The position numbers and the translations under genes were made by a program. 64,000 nt of DNA, taken from assembly GCF_036541425.1 (NCBI RefSeq), contig NZ_JAZHFT010000008.1, positions 82,539 to 146,538 on the forward strand, written 5' to 3'. Below, in pieces: positions 1 through 8,809 of this stretch (its first letter is position 1; each line of letters begins with the position of its first letter). This DNA is from Consotaella aegiceratis (GTDB taxonomy: Bacteria > Pseudomonadota > Alphaproteobacteria > Rhizobiales > Rhizobiaceae). Below the pieces are notes generated by a model that was not told the origin of the DNA, searched no databases, and saw only the letters and a list, made by a program, of their open reading frames with translations.

Positions 1-193
1 GTTCTTCTTTCTGGCCGAGATCGAGGCCGGTCGTCGCCGCTACGACGGCGGCGGCGCCATCGAAGAAGCGGAGGATATCGAACTGATCGAGGTCGGCTTC
101 GACGAGGCGCTGACGATGATCGATCATGGCGAGATCCGCGACGCCAAGACGATCATCCTGCTTTACCACGCACGGGTGAAAGGCATCCTTTAG
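1..193 (+). CDS. NUDIX hydrolase, C-terminal end (partial)
   Basis: This is the last 63 codons of a gene that begins before the window, ending in TAG at 191-193. The readable tail contains EDIELIEVGFDEAL followed by GEIRDAKTII. That pattern is typical of the C-terminus of ADP-ribose/GDP-mannose pyrophosphatase-type NUDIX proteins (NudF/NudK group), which hydrolyse nucleoside diphosphates linked to another group. The NUDIX box itself lies outside the window, so the substrate cannot be judged. The next gene follows on the same strand after about 155 bases. Confidence 0.6.
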   Translation, partial: FFFLAEIEAGRRRYDGGGAIEEAEDIELIEVGFDEALTMIDHGEIRDAKTIILLYHARVKGIL

Positions 194-349
194 CGCGCGG
201 CGCCCGCGGAACCCGTCCGTCGACGCGGTCGTTCGCAATCGGACGACCGAAACGGAGATCGAGATGGCGGGCTGGCAGAGCGGAATCGACCGGCAACACA
301 TGTGGCGCCTGGAGGACGGGGGTTTTCGTCTTCCCAGGGCGCTGGTTTG

Positions 350-1144
350 ATGGCTGTCGGGGTTCGCGTCGTCTCCTACAACATCCACTCCGGCATCGGG
401 ACCGACCGGCGCCATGACGTGAAACGCATTGCCGACGTCATTTCGGACTGCCACGCCGATATCATCGGTCTGCAGGAGGTCGATGTCGGGCGAAAGCGCA
501 CCGGCTTTAGCGACCAGGCGCACGAGATCGGCGAGAGGCTCGGAATGACCGTGCATTTCCATCCGGCTCTGGAAGTGGACGATGAGCGCTACGGCGACGC
601 GATTCTGACCAAAGCGCCGTCTCGTCTGGTCAAGGCCGGACCTCTTCCCGGCCTCCGGCACAAGCCGCGTCTGGAACCGCGCGGCGCGATCTGGGTGGAG
701 GTCGCGACCGGAAGTGGACAACTCCAAGTGATCAACACCCATTTCGGCCTCGACCGGCGCGAGCGGCTGGCGCAGGTGGAGGCGCTGCTGGGAACGGGCT
801 GGCTTGGGTCGCCGAGGTGCGTCGATCCGGTGCTGCTGATCGGCGATTTCAACGCCCTGCCGCGCTCTCTGGCCTATCGCCGCCTGGCCGAGTCCCTTGC
901 AGACGCCCGCCTGACGCTTGGCCCGCGGCGCGGTCAGGCAACCTTTCCCAGCCGTTTCCCGTTGCTGCGCCTGGACCACGCCTTTTCACGCGGTCCGATC
1001 AACATTCGTGCGGTCGAGGTCGTGCGCACGCCGCTGGCACGCATCGCCTCCGACCATCTGCCGCTGGTCGTGGATCTGGACCTGGTCGACGCGCCGCCGA
1101 CGCCCAGAACCGCCACGCCGTTGGTAGGAGAAGTCATTGGATAG
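350..1144 (+). CDS. Endonuclease/exonuclease/phosphatase family protein (YbhP-like)
   Basis: 264 aa from the ATG at 350; an in-frame GTG at 302 would add 16 residues that look non-conserved. The EEP fold residues are all visible: N11 in SYNIHSG, E43 in LQEVD, H131 in NTHFG, D166 and N168 in GDFNALP, LDH at 208-210 and the terminal SDH at 234-236. The family cleaves phosphodiester bonds in nucleic acids, inositol phosphates or lipids. No signal peptide is evident. It overlaps the following YbhN-type membrane gene by 8 bases, and a PLD-family gene lies just beyond. E. coli ybhP, clsB and ybhN form the same set, so a role near phospholipid metabolism is inferred rather than nuclease activity. 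Confidence 0.85.
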   Translation: MAVGVRVVSYNIHSGIGTDRRHDVKRIADVISDCHADIIGLQEVDVGRKRTGFSDQAHEIGERLGMTVHFHPALEVDDERYGDAILTKAPSRLVKAGPLPGLRHKPRLEPRGAIWVEVATGSGQLQVINTHFGLDRRERLAQVEALLGTGWLGSPRCVDPVLLIGDFNALPRSLAYRRLAESLADARLTLGPRRGQATFPSRFPLLRLDHAFSRGPINIRAVEVVRTPLARIASDHLPLVVDLDLVDAPPTPRTATPLVGEVIG

Positions 1145-2147
1145 CGTACCCTCCGTCGACCGCCCTGCCGCAGATCTCGAACCCCGCCGCGATCACCCTC
1201 GCAAACGGGCCGGCACGCGCGTCTGGCTCACCCGCATCGGCCTCGTGGCCGGTCTGGCCGTCGCCGCTTTCCTGCTGGCGCGCACGCTCGGCCAATACAG
1301 CCTGGACGAACTCACCCAGTCGGTCACATCCTTTCCGCTGTCGCATCTCGCCCTGGCCGGCCTGTTCGCGCTGGCGAGCTACGCAACGCTGACCGGCTTC
1401 GACTATCTGGCGATCCGCTATGTCGGCCACAAAATCCCCTACCCCAAGATCGCGCTCGCATCCTTCGTCGCGCTGTCTCTCGGGCATTCGATCGGCTTCG
1501 CCGGCGTCAGCAGCGGGGCCATTCGATACCGGTTCTATTCGCGCTGGGGCGTTTCGCTGGGCGACGCCGCGCGCATCGTGCTCTTCTCCGGCATGACGGT
1601 CGGCCTCGGGCTGGCGACGCTGGGCGGCATCGCGATCCTGCTCAAACCGGATCTGGCCTCCAAGATCATGGGGCTGTCGCAGACGCTGGCGATCGCTCTC
1701 GGCCTCGCCTGCCTCGGCGGCAGCGCGCTGTTTCTGCTGATTGCGGCGACGGTTCGCCGTCGCCTGACGCTCTGGCGCTGGTCGATCGAGATGCCGACCT
1801 TCAAGTTGGCCTGCGGCCAGATCGTGGTCGGCACGATCAACTTCACCTTTGCCGCGTCCTGTCTTCACCAGGCGCTGCTGGGCGTGGCGGACGTGCCCTA
1901 TCTGTCGGCGATCACGGTCTACGTGCTGGCCAACACCGGCGTCGTCATCGCCCACGTTCCCGGCGGGCTCGGCGTCATCGAGGCGGTGGTGATGTTTCTC
2001 CTGCCGCAGGAGAAGGTGATCGGCGCTCTCCTGGTGTTCCGCTTCGTCTATTTCCTGGTGCCGCTGGCGATCGGCGCCGTGCTCTTCGCCGTCACCGAAG
2101 CGAAGTGGCGGCTCAAAGGGCCGCGCCGCGCAGAAGCCCGGGCCTGA
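1137..2147 (+). CDS. UPF0104 / YbhN-type integral membrane protein
   Basis: 336 aa, starting at a TTG with AGGAG six bases upstream and overlapping the end of the preceding gene, which implies translational coupling. The protein is very hydrophobic, with about eight transmembrane stretches; the first covers roughly residues 28-45. It contains SLGHSIGFAGVSSGAIRYRFY and, later, NTGVVIAHVPGGLGVIEAVV. These motifs mark the lysylphosphatidylglycerol-synthase transmembrane (UPF0104) family. It lacks the cytosolic aminoacyl-transferase domain of MprF, so it is unlikely to aminoacylate lipids. In E. coli the homologue ybhN sits beside the cardiolipin synthase gene clsB, matching this neighbourhood. 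A lipid transport or lipid-modification role is plausible but unproven. Confidence 0.85.
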   Translation: MDSVPSVDRPAADLEPRRDHPRKRAGTRVWLTRIGLVAGLAVAAFLLARTLGQYSLDELTQSVTSFPLSHLALAGLFALASYATLTGFDYLAIRYVGHKIPYPKIALASFVALSLGHSIGFAGVSSGAIRYRFYSRWGVSLGDAARIVLFSGMTVGLGLATLGGIAILLKPDLASKIMGLSQTLAIALGLACLGGSALFLLIAATVRRRLTLWRWSIEMPTFKLACGQIVVGTINFTFAASCLHQALLGVADVPYLSAITVYVLANTGVVIAHVPGGLGVIEAVVMFLLPQEKVIGALLVFRFVYFLVPLAIGAVLFAVTEAKWRLKGPRRAEARA

Positions 2148-2151
2148 CGGA

Positions 2152-3639
2152 TCATTTGGGCCACCACCACCCGGCCGATCCGAAGGGCGCAACGGGATCG
2201 AGGAACCGCGTGCCCGGCACCGAGCGCACCGGTCCGTCGTCGTCCATCGCCGCGAGCGGCCGGAGCTGGCGTTCTCCGATGGTCAGGCGATCGACCGCCT
2301 TCAGTAGCGAGCCTTCGGCGGCGATCGTTGCTCGCACGGTCTCGGCATCGCTGCCGAGATGCTCGGCCAACAGACGATTGCGAACATTCGCGATGGCCTG
2401 ACGCGTCACGGCATTCTCGGCCTCGAAGCCGATGTCGCATTCGGTGTCGAGCCCAATCGAGCGGTTGCTGAGATTGGCCGAGCCGATGCGCAGGAAGACG
2501 TCGTCGACGACGATCAACTTGGAGTGCAGGAAGATTTCGTGCACGGCTTCGTCTCGCACCGTGGCCGCATGGCACACGCGCAGCCGGCCGAAGCCGTCCT
2601 TTCGCCGCAAGGCCCGGATCAGCCGGTCGCGGTTGTTGCCCAGCGCCACGCGCTCGATCCAGCCGTTGAGGGTCAGGCTGGTGACCACCAGCACCTCGGG
2701 TCCGTCCGGCTGACTCAGCACATGCGACAGCACCGGGCGCATGAGGCGGCTCGAGAAATACTGAGTCTCGATGTAGATGAAGCGTCGCGCGGCCAGCAGC
2801 GCGTCCGTGGTCAGGCGGCTCGAATGGTTCAGGCCCGGCGCGCCGCGCCATCGCGGCGCCGTCAGCGCGACGCCGGCCGCGGTATCGACGAAATCGGGGC
2901 GATGGCCGACGGGCCATCGCGGCGCCGAGACGTCCGGGGCCGGCAGCGTCTCGCCCATGGCGGAGCGCCAGCGCTGACGCGCCACCTCGGCGATCTCGCG
3001 CGCCAGCGGCCCCTCGATCATCATCTGGCAATCATGCACCGGATGGTATCCGGTGCCGTCTGGCTTCTGCCTGCGCGGATCGTCGGGCGCGTGCTCGGAG
3101 GTGTCCCAGCGCTCGACGGTCAGGTCGATCCCGCCGGTGAAGGCCAGAACGTCGTCGACCACCACGATCTTCTGGTGGTGGCAGGCATAGGCCGGATGAT
3201 CGGTGGCCAGGTGCAGGTGGATGCGGGGATGCTTCTGCCATTCGGCGCCGAACAGCAGCGGCTTGGGGTCGCTCGGGGTGTGGAGGACGGCCACGCTCCA
3301 CACCAGGATGCGCACCTCCAGTTCCGGACTGGCCTCGACCAATTGGCGCAGAAGATCGCCCAAGGTCTCGCCGTCGGCGCCATCCCGGTCGCGATGATGC
3401 AGGCAGACGCGGGCATCGAAGTCCCAGCCGATGATGGTGATCGAACGCTCCGCGCGGCGCAGGCATTCGTCCAGGCAGGTGAAATAGGCCTCGGCATCGA
3501 TCAGGAGTTTGGCCTTGTCGGCCCGTGTCAGGTTGAGACAGTTGTGGCCGGGATCGAGGATGCTGATCGTCCGCCCATCATCCTGCTGCGGCTCCACGCC
3601 GACGGCCGGCTCCTGGGAATATTCGAGCTCGATCTTCAC
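2152..3639 (-). CDS. Phospholipase D / cardiolipin synthase-like protein
   Basis: 495 aa from a GTG at 3639. Two HKD motifs are intact: H155-x-K157-x4-D162 (HHQKIVVVDD) and H372-x-K374-x4-D379 (HSKLIVVDD), each followed by the expected GG/GS turn. PLD-superfamily enzymes use the two His residues for phosphatidyl transfer or hydrolysis, and bacterial members of this length include ClsB-type cardiolipin synthases. There is no N-terminal membrane helix like that of ClsA, which again favours a ClsB-like or phospholipase D type. The gene converges on the YbhN gene with only a few bases between the stops. Whether it makes cardiolipin or hydrolyses lipids cannot be told from sequence. Confidence 0.85.
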   Translation of the reverse strand: MKIELEYSQEPAVGVEPQQDDGRTISILDPGHNCLNLTRADKAKLLIDAEAYFTCLDECLRRAERSITIIGWDFDARVCLHHRDRDGADGETLGDLLRQLVEASPELEVRILVWSVAVLHTPSDPKPLLFGAEWQKHPRIHLHLATDHPAYACHHQKIVVVDDVLAFTGGIDLTVERWDTSEHAPDDPRRQKPDGTGYHPVHDCQMMIEGPLAREIAEVARQRWRSAMGETLPAPDVSAPRWPVGHRPDFVDTAAGVALTAPRWRGAPGLNHSSRLTTDALLAARRFIYIETQYFSSRLMRPVLSHVLSQPDGPEVLVVTSLTLNGWIERVALGNNRDRLIRALRRKDGFGRLRVCHAATVRDEAVHEIFLHSKLIVVDDVFLRIGSANLSNRSIGLDTECDIGFEAENAVTRQAIANVRNRLLAEHLGSDAETVRATIAAEGSLLKAVDRLTIGERQLRPLAAMDDDGPVRSVPGTRFLDPVAPFGSAGWWWPK

Positions 3640-3977
3640 GCTTTTACGCTTTCACACTGATAGGTCCTGAACGACTGCCATCGTCCCCGTCGTCCGCGAC
3701 GTTTCGGACGAGACAGCCGACACTTCGGTCACAGACTCGTTATGGATGCCTAAATAGGAAGATCGAGGCGGCGTTTCATCGCCTCTATCGCCAGCGCCGG
3801 GCATAGGTTTCCAACGAGGGTAAAAGGCGTGATCATCAAGGGCGGCGCGGCCCTCATGGACCCCGAACGCAGATTGGGCTAGGTACCGCAAGCGTCGCAG
3901 CGGTCTGCCGGACACGGCCCGCTGGAACGAACTTGGGACCCTCAGCGCACGACAGGGCCGTGGCCGATCTCGCACGA
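3640..3977. other. Intergenic region between divergent genes
   Basis: About 340 bases separate the PLD-family gene (minus) from the glycosyltransferase (plus). The stretch is lower in GC than its surroundings around 3720-3780. I see no convincing RNA gene, repeat or coding region; the 107-codon minus-strand reading frame here has no recognisable features. It presumably holds both promoters. Confidence 0.4.
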
Positions 3978-5123
3978 ATGCAGCTCTCCGATCCGTCCCT
4001 TCGTCCCAAGCTCGCCTATGTCATAACCGAAGACTGGTTCTTCGCCTCGCATTTCCTGCCGATGGCGCGCGCCGCCATCGAACAGGGATTCGAGGTCGTG
4101 GTGATCACACGGGTGCGCGATCATGCCGACAGGATCGCCGAGACGGGCGGCCGCGTGATTTCCCTGGAGGCCGAGCGTCGCAAGCTCAATCCGCTCTCCT
4201 TGGGCCGGACCGCCTTGCGCCTGTCGCGCATCCTGAAGCGCGAGCGGCCCGACCTTGTCCATTGCATCGCCGCGCAAAGCATCGTCGTCGGGGGGGCGGC
4301 CGCGGCCCTGGCCGGCATCGACCGGCGGATCTATGCCCTGACCGGCCTCGGCCGCCTGGGGGCGCGGCGAGACGTCGTCGGCGCGACGGAACGCACCCTG
4401 CTGCGAACCGTCGTCCGCCAGGGGATCCAATCCAAGCGTACGCGCTATCTGTTCGAGAACCCAGACGATTCCCACCTGCTCGGCCTTCATCCGGCAGACC
4501 CGCGGGTGACGATCGTGGGCGGCGCCGGTGTCGATCCCGAGATTTTTGCGCCCTCGCCGCCCCCGGCAGGATCTCCGTTCAGGATCGCGATCGTCGCACG
4601 CATGCTGTGGTCGAAGGGGATCGATCTGGCGGTGGAGGCTGTCCGGCAGGCGCGCGGGCGCGGCGCCGATGTCACGCTATCGCTCTACGGCGCGCCCGAT
4701 CCGTCCAATCGCCGGGCCATCCCCGTCGCCCAACTGGAAGAGTGGTCCGCTCTCGACGGCATCGTCTGGCACGGGACGGTGCGCGATGTTCGATCGGTCT
4801 GGCGCGAGCATCACGCCGCCAGCCTGCCCTCGCGCGGCGGCGAGGGGCTGCCGCGCTCCCTGCTGGAAGCGGCAGCCTGCGGACGCGCCATCCTGACCAC
4901 CGACGTGCCGGGCTGCCGCAGCTTCGTGCGCGACGGGATCGAGGGGCGCGTCGTGCCCTGCGAGGCCGATGCGCTGGCCGAGGCGATGGTTCGTCTGGCC
5001 GGCGACCGTGAACTGGTGGAGCGGATGGGAAACGCCGCACGCGAACGCGTCCTGTCCGGCTTCACCGAGCGGCACGTAATGGAGACGGTCAAGTCGCTCT
5101 ACGCCGATCTGCTCGCCCGCTGA
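3978..5123 (+). CDS. GT4-family glycosyltransferase
   Basis: 381 aa from the first ATG at 3978; GTG 3960 and TTG 3933 are in-frame alternatives and no strong ribosome site decides between them. The protein has a GT-B layout. The N-terminal domain opens with LAYVITEDWFF, and the C-terminal nucleotide-sugar domain has RMLWSKGIDLAVEA and the E-x7-E region SRGGEGLPRSLLEAAACG. Such enzymes transfer a sugar from a nucleotide sugar to a lipid or polysaccharide acceptor at the cytosolic face of the membrane. It stands alone, with no polysaccharide cluster around it, so the acceptor is unknown. Confidence 0.85.
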   Translation: MQLSDPSLRPKLAYVITEDWFFASHFLPMARAAIEQGFEVVVITRVRDHADRIAETGGRVISLEAERRKLNPLSLGRTALRLSRILKRERPDLVHCIAAQSIVVGGAAAALAGIDRRIYALTGLGRLGARRDVVGATERTLLRTVVRQGIQSKRTRYLFENPDDSHLLGLHPADPRVTIVGGAGVDPEIFAPSPPPAGSPFRIAIVARMLWSKGIDLAVEAVRQARGRGADVTLSLYGAPDPSNRRAIPVAQLEEWSALDGIVWHGTVRDVRSVWREHHAASLPSRGGEGLPRSLLEAAACGRAILTTDVPGCRSFVRDGIEGRVVPCEADALAEAMVRLAGDRELVERMGNAARERVLSGFTERHVMETVKSLYADLLAR

Positions 5124-5153
5124 GCCGGCACGGCATCAAAGGCTCACCCTTCG

Positions 5154-6062
5154 TCAGGCCGCCTGGAGCGCAGCCCGTGCGGCCCGCCGGGTGCAGGCCA
5201 CGAAGTCGGTGACGAAGGGATTCATCGTCTCGATCGACCAGGCGACCACCAGCGACACCGCCTTGGGGAGCTCGGCGACCGGGCGGTAGACCACTCCGTC
5301 GACAGGCTCGTAGGTGACCCAGGCCGGTACCACACCCACGCCGAGCCCGGCGGCCGCCAGCGTGACGACGGTCAGGGTATGGCTGACCTGCTGGACGATG
5401 TTGGGCCGGAAGCCGGCACGCCGGCAGTGGTCGAGCATCACGTCCTGATAGCTGACGCCGATGATCGGCGAGAAGGTGATGAACCGCTCGTCGCGCAGGT
5501 CGGCGAGGGTCAGGTTCTCCTTGGCGGCCAGCGGCGAGGCTGCGGGCAGAACGGCTACAAATCCTTCGCGGTAGAGCTCCTCGCAAGCGATGCCGGCCAG
5601 CGAACGCGGCGGACGGACGAAAGCCACGTCGATCTTGCGCTCCTTGAGAAGCACCAGCTGTTCTTCCGTGGTGTGCAGTTGCATGTCGACCTGCACCGAC
5701 GGATTGCGGCCGCAGAAATCGGCGAAGGCCGCGGGCAGGCAGGTATGGATCGCGACCGACACCGCACCGATGTCGAGCCGGCCGGCATTGTGGCCGCCAG
5801 CCGAGCGCGTTTCGCGGATCGTCTCCTCCAGCGCGGCGAGCGTTGCCTGCGCCTTCTCGCACATCACCTTGCCGGCCGGCGTGAGGCGCACGGTGCGCGT
5901 CGTGCGATCGAAGAGGCGGACGCCGAGCCGCTCCTCCAACTGGCGGATCTGCTGGCTGAGAGGCGCCTGGCTGACACCCAGGACCTCCGCCGCGCGTCCG
6001 AAATGAAGCTCCTCCGCCACACGCAGGAAGTAGCGCAGGTGCCGAATGTCCACGCCCTGCAT
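5154..6062 (-). CDS. LysR-family transcriptional regulator
   Basis: 302 aa from the ATG at 6062. A ten-codon longer start exists but would run into the palindrome at 6071-6093. The winged helix-turn-helix occupies about residues 5-62 (RHLRYFLRVAEELHFGRAAE, LSQQIRQLEERLGVRLFDRT), followed by the usual effector-binding domain with ITFSPIIG. The gene is divergent from the TRAP transporter operon, the standard arrangement for a LysR regulator and its target. It therefore most likely activates dctQM and the downstream enzymes in response to the imported substrate. Confidence 0.9.
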   Translation of the reverse strand: MQGVDIRHLRYFLRVAEELHFGRAAEVLGVSQAPLSQQIRQLEERLGVRLFDRTTRTVRLTPAGKVMCEKAQATLAALEETIRETRSAGGHNAGRLDIGAVSVAIHTCLPAAFADFCGRNPSVQVDMQLHTTEEQLVLLKERKIDVAFVRPPRSLAGIACEELYREGFVAVLPAASPLAAKENLTLADLRDERFITFSPIIGVSYQDVMLDHCRRAGFRPNIVQQVSHTLTVVTLAAAGLGVGVVPAWVTYEPVDGVVYRPVAELPKAVSLVVAWSIETMNPFVTDFVACTRRAARAALQAA

Positions 6063-6070
6063 CACGCACC

Positions 6071-6093
6071 ATTGTTCTGAAAAACAGTACAAT
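6071..6093. promoter_or_regulatory. Candidate LysR operator
   Basis: ATTGTTCTG, five A residues, then CAGTACAAT form an imperfect palindrome with 8 of 9 arm bases paired. It contains the T-N11-A core typical of LysR sites. It lies between the divergent LysR gene and the TRAP operon in an AT-rich patch (6065-6125) that must hold both promoters. Function is inferred from position and symmetry. Confidence 0.55.
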
Positions 6094-6146
6094 AAGCCGG
6101 ATTTTTATATTGGACAACACTATTAGCCCGATGCTTCGCTACCGGC

Positions 6147-6671
6147 ATGGCTGAGAGCACCCCGCCCCATTCGAAACGACCGATCGATCTGGCCTGGCCG
6201 CTTAGGGTTCTCGTCGCGCTGACCCTGATCGCGGTGGTGGCGGTCACACTGGTGCAGATCGTGCTTCGCTATGTCTTCGACGCGCCGCTGATCTGGAGCG
6301 AGGAGCTGGTCAAGCTGCTGATCGTCTGGATCACCTTCGTCGGTGCCGGTGCGGTCTGCTTCGACGGGCGGCACCTCAACGTCGACGTCTTCTTCAAGAT
6401 GCTGCCGGTCCGGCTGCGCGTTGCCGTGCGCTGGCTCAATATTCTCCTGTCGCTCGGCTTCCTCGCGATCCTCGGCTGGACGTCGATCACGCTGGTCCGG
6501 ATCGAGAGCATGCAGGAGCTGTCGTCCCTGCCGCTGACGCTCGGGCATGTCCGCGCTGCCGCCACGGCCGGCGCGATCCTGATGATCGCCGGCATCCTCG
6601 CGCGCATTTTCTACAGCCGCCCGCGCCGGCGCCGTGACGATCCGGCCTATGGCGCCGACGATCCGATGTGA
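6147..6671 (+). CDS. TRAP transporter small permease (DctQ-type)
   Basis: 174 aa with four predicted membrane helices, at roughly residues 15-38, 50-68, 92-112 and 134-153. The second begins with the family pattern WSEELVKLLIVWITFVGAG. It is the small membrane subunit of a tripartite ATP-independent periplasmic transporter, which imports organic acids or related solutes using the sodium or proton gradient and a periplasmic binding protein. It is the first gene of the operon and lies 15 bases before the large subunit. The ATG at 6147 has no obvious Shine-Dalgarno sequence. Confidence 0.9.
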   Translation: MAESTPPHSKRPIDLAWPLRVLVALTLIAVVAVTLVQIVLRYVFDAPLIWSEELVKLLIVWITFVGAGAVCFDGRHLNVDVFFKMLPVRLRVAVRWLNILLSLGFLAILGWTSITLVRIESMQELSSLPLTLGHVRAAATAGAILMIAGILARIFYSRPRRRRDDPAYGADDPM

Positions 6672-6686
6672 GGCCGGAAAGACCGT

Positions 6687-7964
6687 ATGCTGACCGTCGC
6701 GATCGTCCTTCTTCTTCTCATCCTGCTGTTCCTCGGCCTGCCGCTGGTCTTTTCGATCGGCATCTCCTCGATGCTGTATTTCTGGATCACGGGGATCAAC
6801 CTGGCACTGCTGTCCCAGCGCATGACGGCGTCGGTCAATTCCTTCCTGATCCTGGCCATCCCCTTCTTCTTCCTGGCCGGCGAACTGATGAACGCCTGCA
6901 AGCTGACCGACCGGATCGTCGCTCTGGCCAAGGCCGTGGTCGGCCACATCCACGGCGGACTGGCACAGGTCAACATCTTTGCCAGCCTGATCTTCTCCGG
7001 CATGTCCGGCTCGCCCACCGCGGATACGACGGCGCTCGGTTCGGTGCTGATCCCGGCGATGAAGCGCGAGGGCTATCCGGCGCCGTTCTCGGCGGCCGTC
7101 ACGGTCGCCTCCTCCATGGTCGGGCCGATGGTGCCGCCCTCGGTGGCGCTCGTCGTCTACGGCACGCTCGCCAACGTCTCGATCGGCCGCCTGCTGCTGG
7201 CGGGCATCCTGCCGGGATTCGTGATCATCGGCACGCAGATGCTGTTCACCTATTTCTATGCCCGGGCGCGCCACATGCCACGCTATGAGCGTGCCAGCCT
7301 GCGCGAGCTTGGCACGGCGATCAAGGGCGGCGGCGCGGCCATCCTGTTTCCGGTGATCATCGTCGGCGGCATTCTCTTCGGCGTCTTCTCGCCCACCGAG
7401 GCGGCCGCGGTCGCGGTGCTCTATGCGCTGTTGCTCGGCTTCTTCTACAAGAACGTCCACTTTTCCGACGTCTGGAGCGCGGTGGTGAACACCGCGCTCG
7501 GCACCGCGCGCATCCTGTCGATCATCGCGGTCGCCTCGGCCTTCTCGTGGATCATGGTGCGCGAGCAGGTGCCGGTGACGATCGCCGGCGCGATCTCGAC
7601 GGTCTCGGACAATCCGACCGTCGCGCTGTTCGTCATCGTGGCGATGCTGCTCGCCGTCGGGCTGCTGATGGTGGCGTCCTCGGCCGAGATCGTGCTGACG
7701 CCGATCCTGGTGCCGGTCGTCCTCCAGTTCGGCATCGATCCCGTGCATTTCGGCGTGCTGATGGTGTTCAGCCTGATCATCGGCGGCGCGACGCCGCCGG
7801 TCGGCGTGCTGATGTTCATCGCCCAGGACATCGCCGAGATCAGCCATGGGCAGATGGTGCGCGCCATGCTGCCCTTCTACGTCCCGCTGTTCGCGGCCCT
7901 CGCCCTCCTCGTGCTGTTTCCCGAAATCAGCCTGATCCTTCCCAACGCCGTCTTCGGCCAATGA
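6687..7964 (+). CDS. TRAP transporter large permease (DctM-type)
   Basis: 425 aa, about 12 membrane helices, the normal size for DctM. Family signatures are visible: FFLAGELMNACKLTDRIV, SGMSGSPTADTTALG and VGPMVPPSVALVVYG. This subunit forms the translocation channel. Its stop overlaps the ATG of the creatininase-family gene (ATGA at 7961), so the enzyme is translationally coupled to the transporter and very probably acts on its substrate. Confidence 0.93.
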   Translation: MLTVAIVLLLLILLFLGLPLVFSIGISSMLYFWITGINLALLSQRMTASVNSFLILAIPFFFLAGELMNACKLTDRIVALAKAVVGHIHGGLAQVNIFASLIFSGMSGSPTADTTALGSVLIPAMKREGYPAPFSAAVTVASSMVGPMVPPSVALVVYGTLANVSIGRLLLAGILPGFVIIGTQMLFTYFYARARHMPRYERASLRELGTAIKGGGAAILFPVIIVGGILFGVFSPTEAAAVAVLYALLLGFFYKNVHFSDVWSAVVNTALGTARILSIIAVASAFSWIMVREQVPVTIAGAISTVSDNPTVALFVIVAMLLAVGLLMVASSAEIVLTPILVPVVLQFGIDPVHFGVLMVFSLIIGGATPPVGVLMFIAQDIAEISHGQMVRAMLPFYVPLFAALALLVLFPEISLILPNAVFGQ

Positions 7965-8809
7965 ATACCGCAGCCATCATGACACGACACGAAAAACACC
8001 TGCTCGAAGAAATGAGTTTCGCGGAGTTCCGCGACCGCCTGCCGGAGAACCCGGTCATCCTGATCCCGCTTGGCTCTCAGGAAATCCAGGGACCGATGGT
8101 GCCGATGGGCGACTTCATGCTGACGCGCACGATCGCGGCCGAAGTCGCCAAGGCTACCGGCGCCATCGCGGCGCCCACGCTGCCCTTCGGCTACGCGGAA
8201 TATTTTCGCTCGGTGCCGGGCGGCATCGCGCTATCGGCCGACGCCTTCCGTTCCACCTTGAGCGACATCCTCGACAATTTCCTCGACCACGGGCTCAGCC
8301 GCCTCGTCATCCTCAACGGCCACAGCGGCAACTATCCGCTGATCGACGCGGTGATCCGCACGGTTCGCCGCGAGCGCCAGCTGATGGTGCCCTGCATCAA
8401 CCTCTGGCGCTCGATCCCCGACGAATTGTGGACGGAGATCCATGGCGAGTTCGGCAAAAAAGCCTTTTCGCACGGCGGCGATCCGGTGACCTCGGTCTAC
8501 CTCCACTACTTCCCGCATCTGGTCGATCTCGAAAAGGCGAAGAAGGACGCGAGCTTCGGCACCATCGCCGGCCTGCCGACGGCGGGCCTCGGGGCTGTGC
8601 GGTTTCGCGGGCTCGACATCGGCATGGCCGTCAATGTCGACGACCATTGTTCCAACGGCATCGCCGGCGGCGATCCGACGCGCTCGTCGGCCGACAAGGG
8701 CGAGCGCATCGCCGCCCATCTCATCGATTTCTGCTCGGCCTTCGTCGAGCACTTCCGGTCGGTGGACCCGACCTCTCCTCACCCCCAGACACAGGGAACT
8801 GCGACATGA
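7961..8809 (+). CDS. Creatininase-family amidohydrolase with atypical metal motif
   Basis: 282 aa from the ATG that overlaps the DctM stop; a second ATG at 7979 is possible. The fold is recognisable from ILIPLGSQE near residue 35-41, FGYAEYF and LVILNGHSGNYP. Creatininases hydrolyse cyclic amides at a binuclear metal site built from a Glu-x-His pair and a following Asp. Here the pair reads E41-I-Q43, and the usual PHLPLGTD is PMVPMGD, so one metal-binding His is a Gln and the Asp is one residue closer. Either this is a subfamily with a changed metal site or a different activity. The substrate is unknown; it is sandwiched between TRAP subunits with ATGA junctions on both sides. Confidence 0.8.
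   Translation: MNTAAIMTRHEKHLLEEMSFAEFRDRLPENPVILIPLGSQEIQGPMVPMGDFMLTRTIAAEVAKATGAIAAPTLPFGYAEYFRSVPGGIALSADAFRSTLSDILDNFLDHGLSRLVILNGHSGNYPLIDAVIRTVRRERQLMVPCINLWRSIPDELWTEIHGEFGKKAFSHGGDPVTSVYLHYFPHLVDLEKAKKDASFGTIAGLPTAGLGAVRFRGLDIGMAVNVDDHCSNGIAGGDPTRSSADKGERIAAHLIDFCSAFVEHFRSVDPTSPHPQTQGTAT

Noticed and set aside
3652..3975. A 107-codon minus-strand frame between the PLD and glycosyltransferase genes
   Set aside because: Atypical composition, no ribosome site and overlap with the glycosyltransferase start region.
6123..7961. A 612-codon minus-strand frame
   Set aside because: Opposite dctQ and dctM; composed of charged low-complexity runs, as antisense of membrane proteins usually is.
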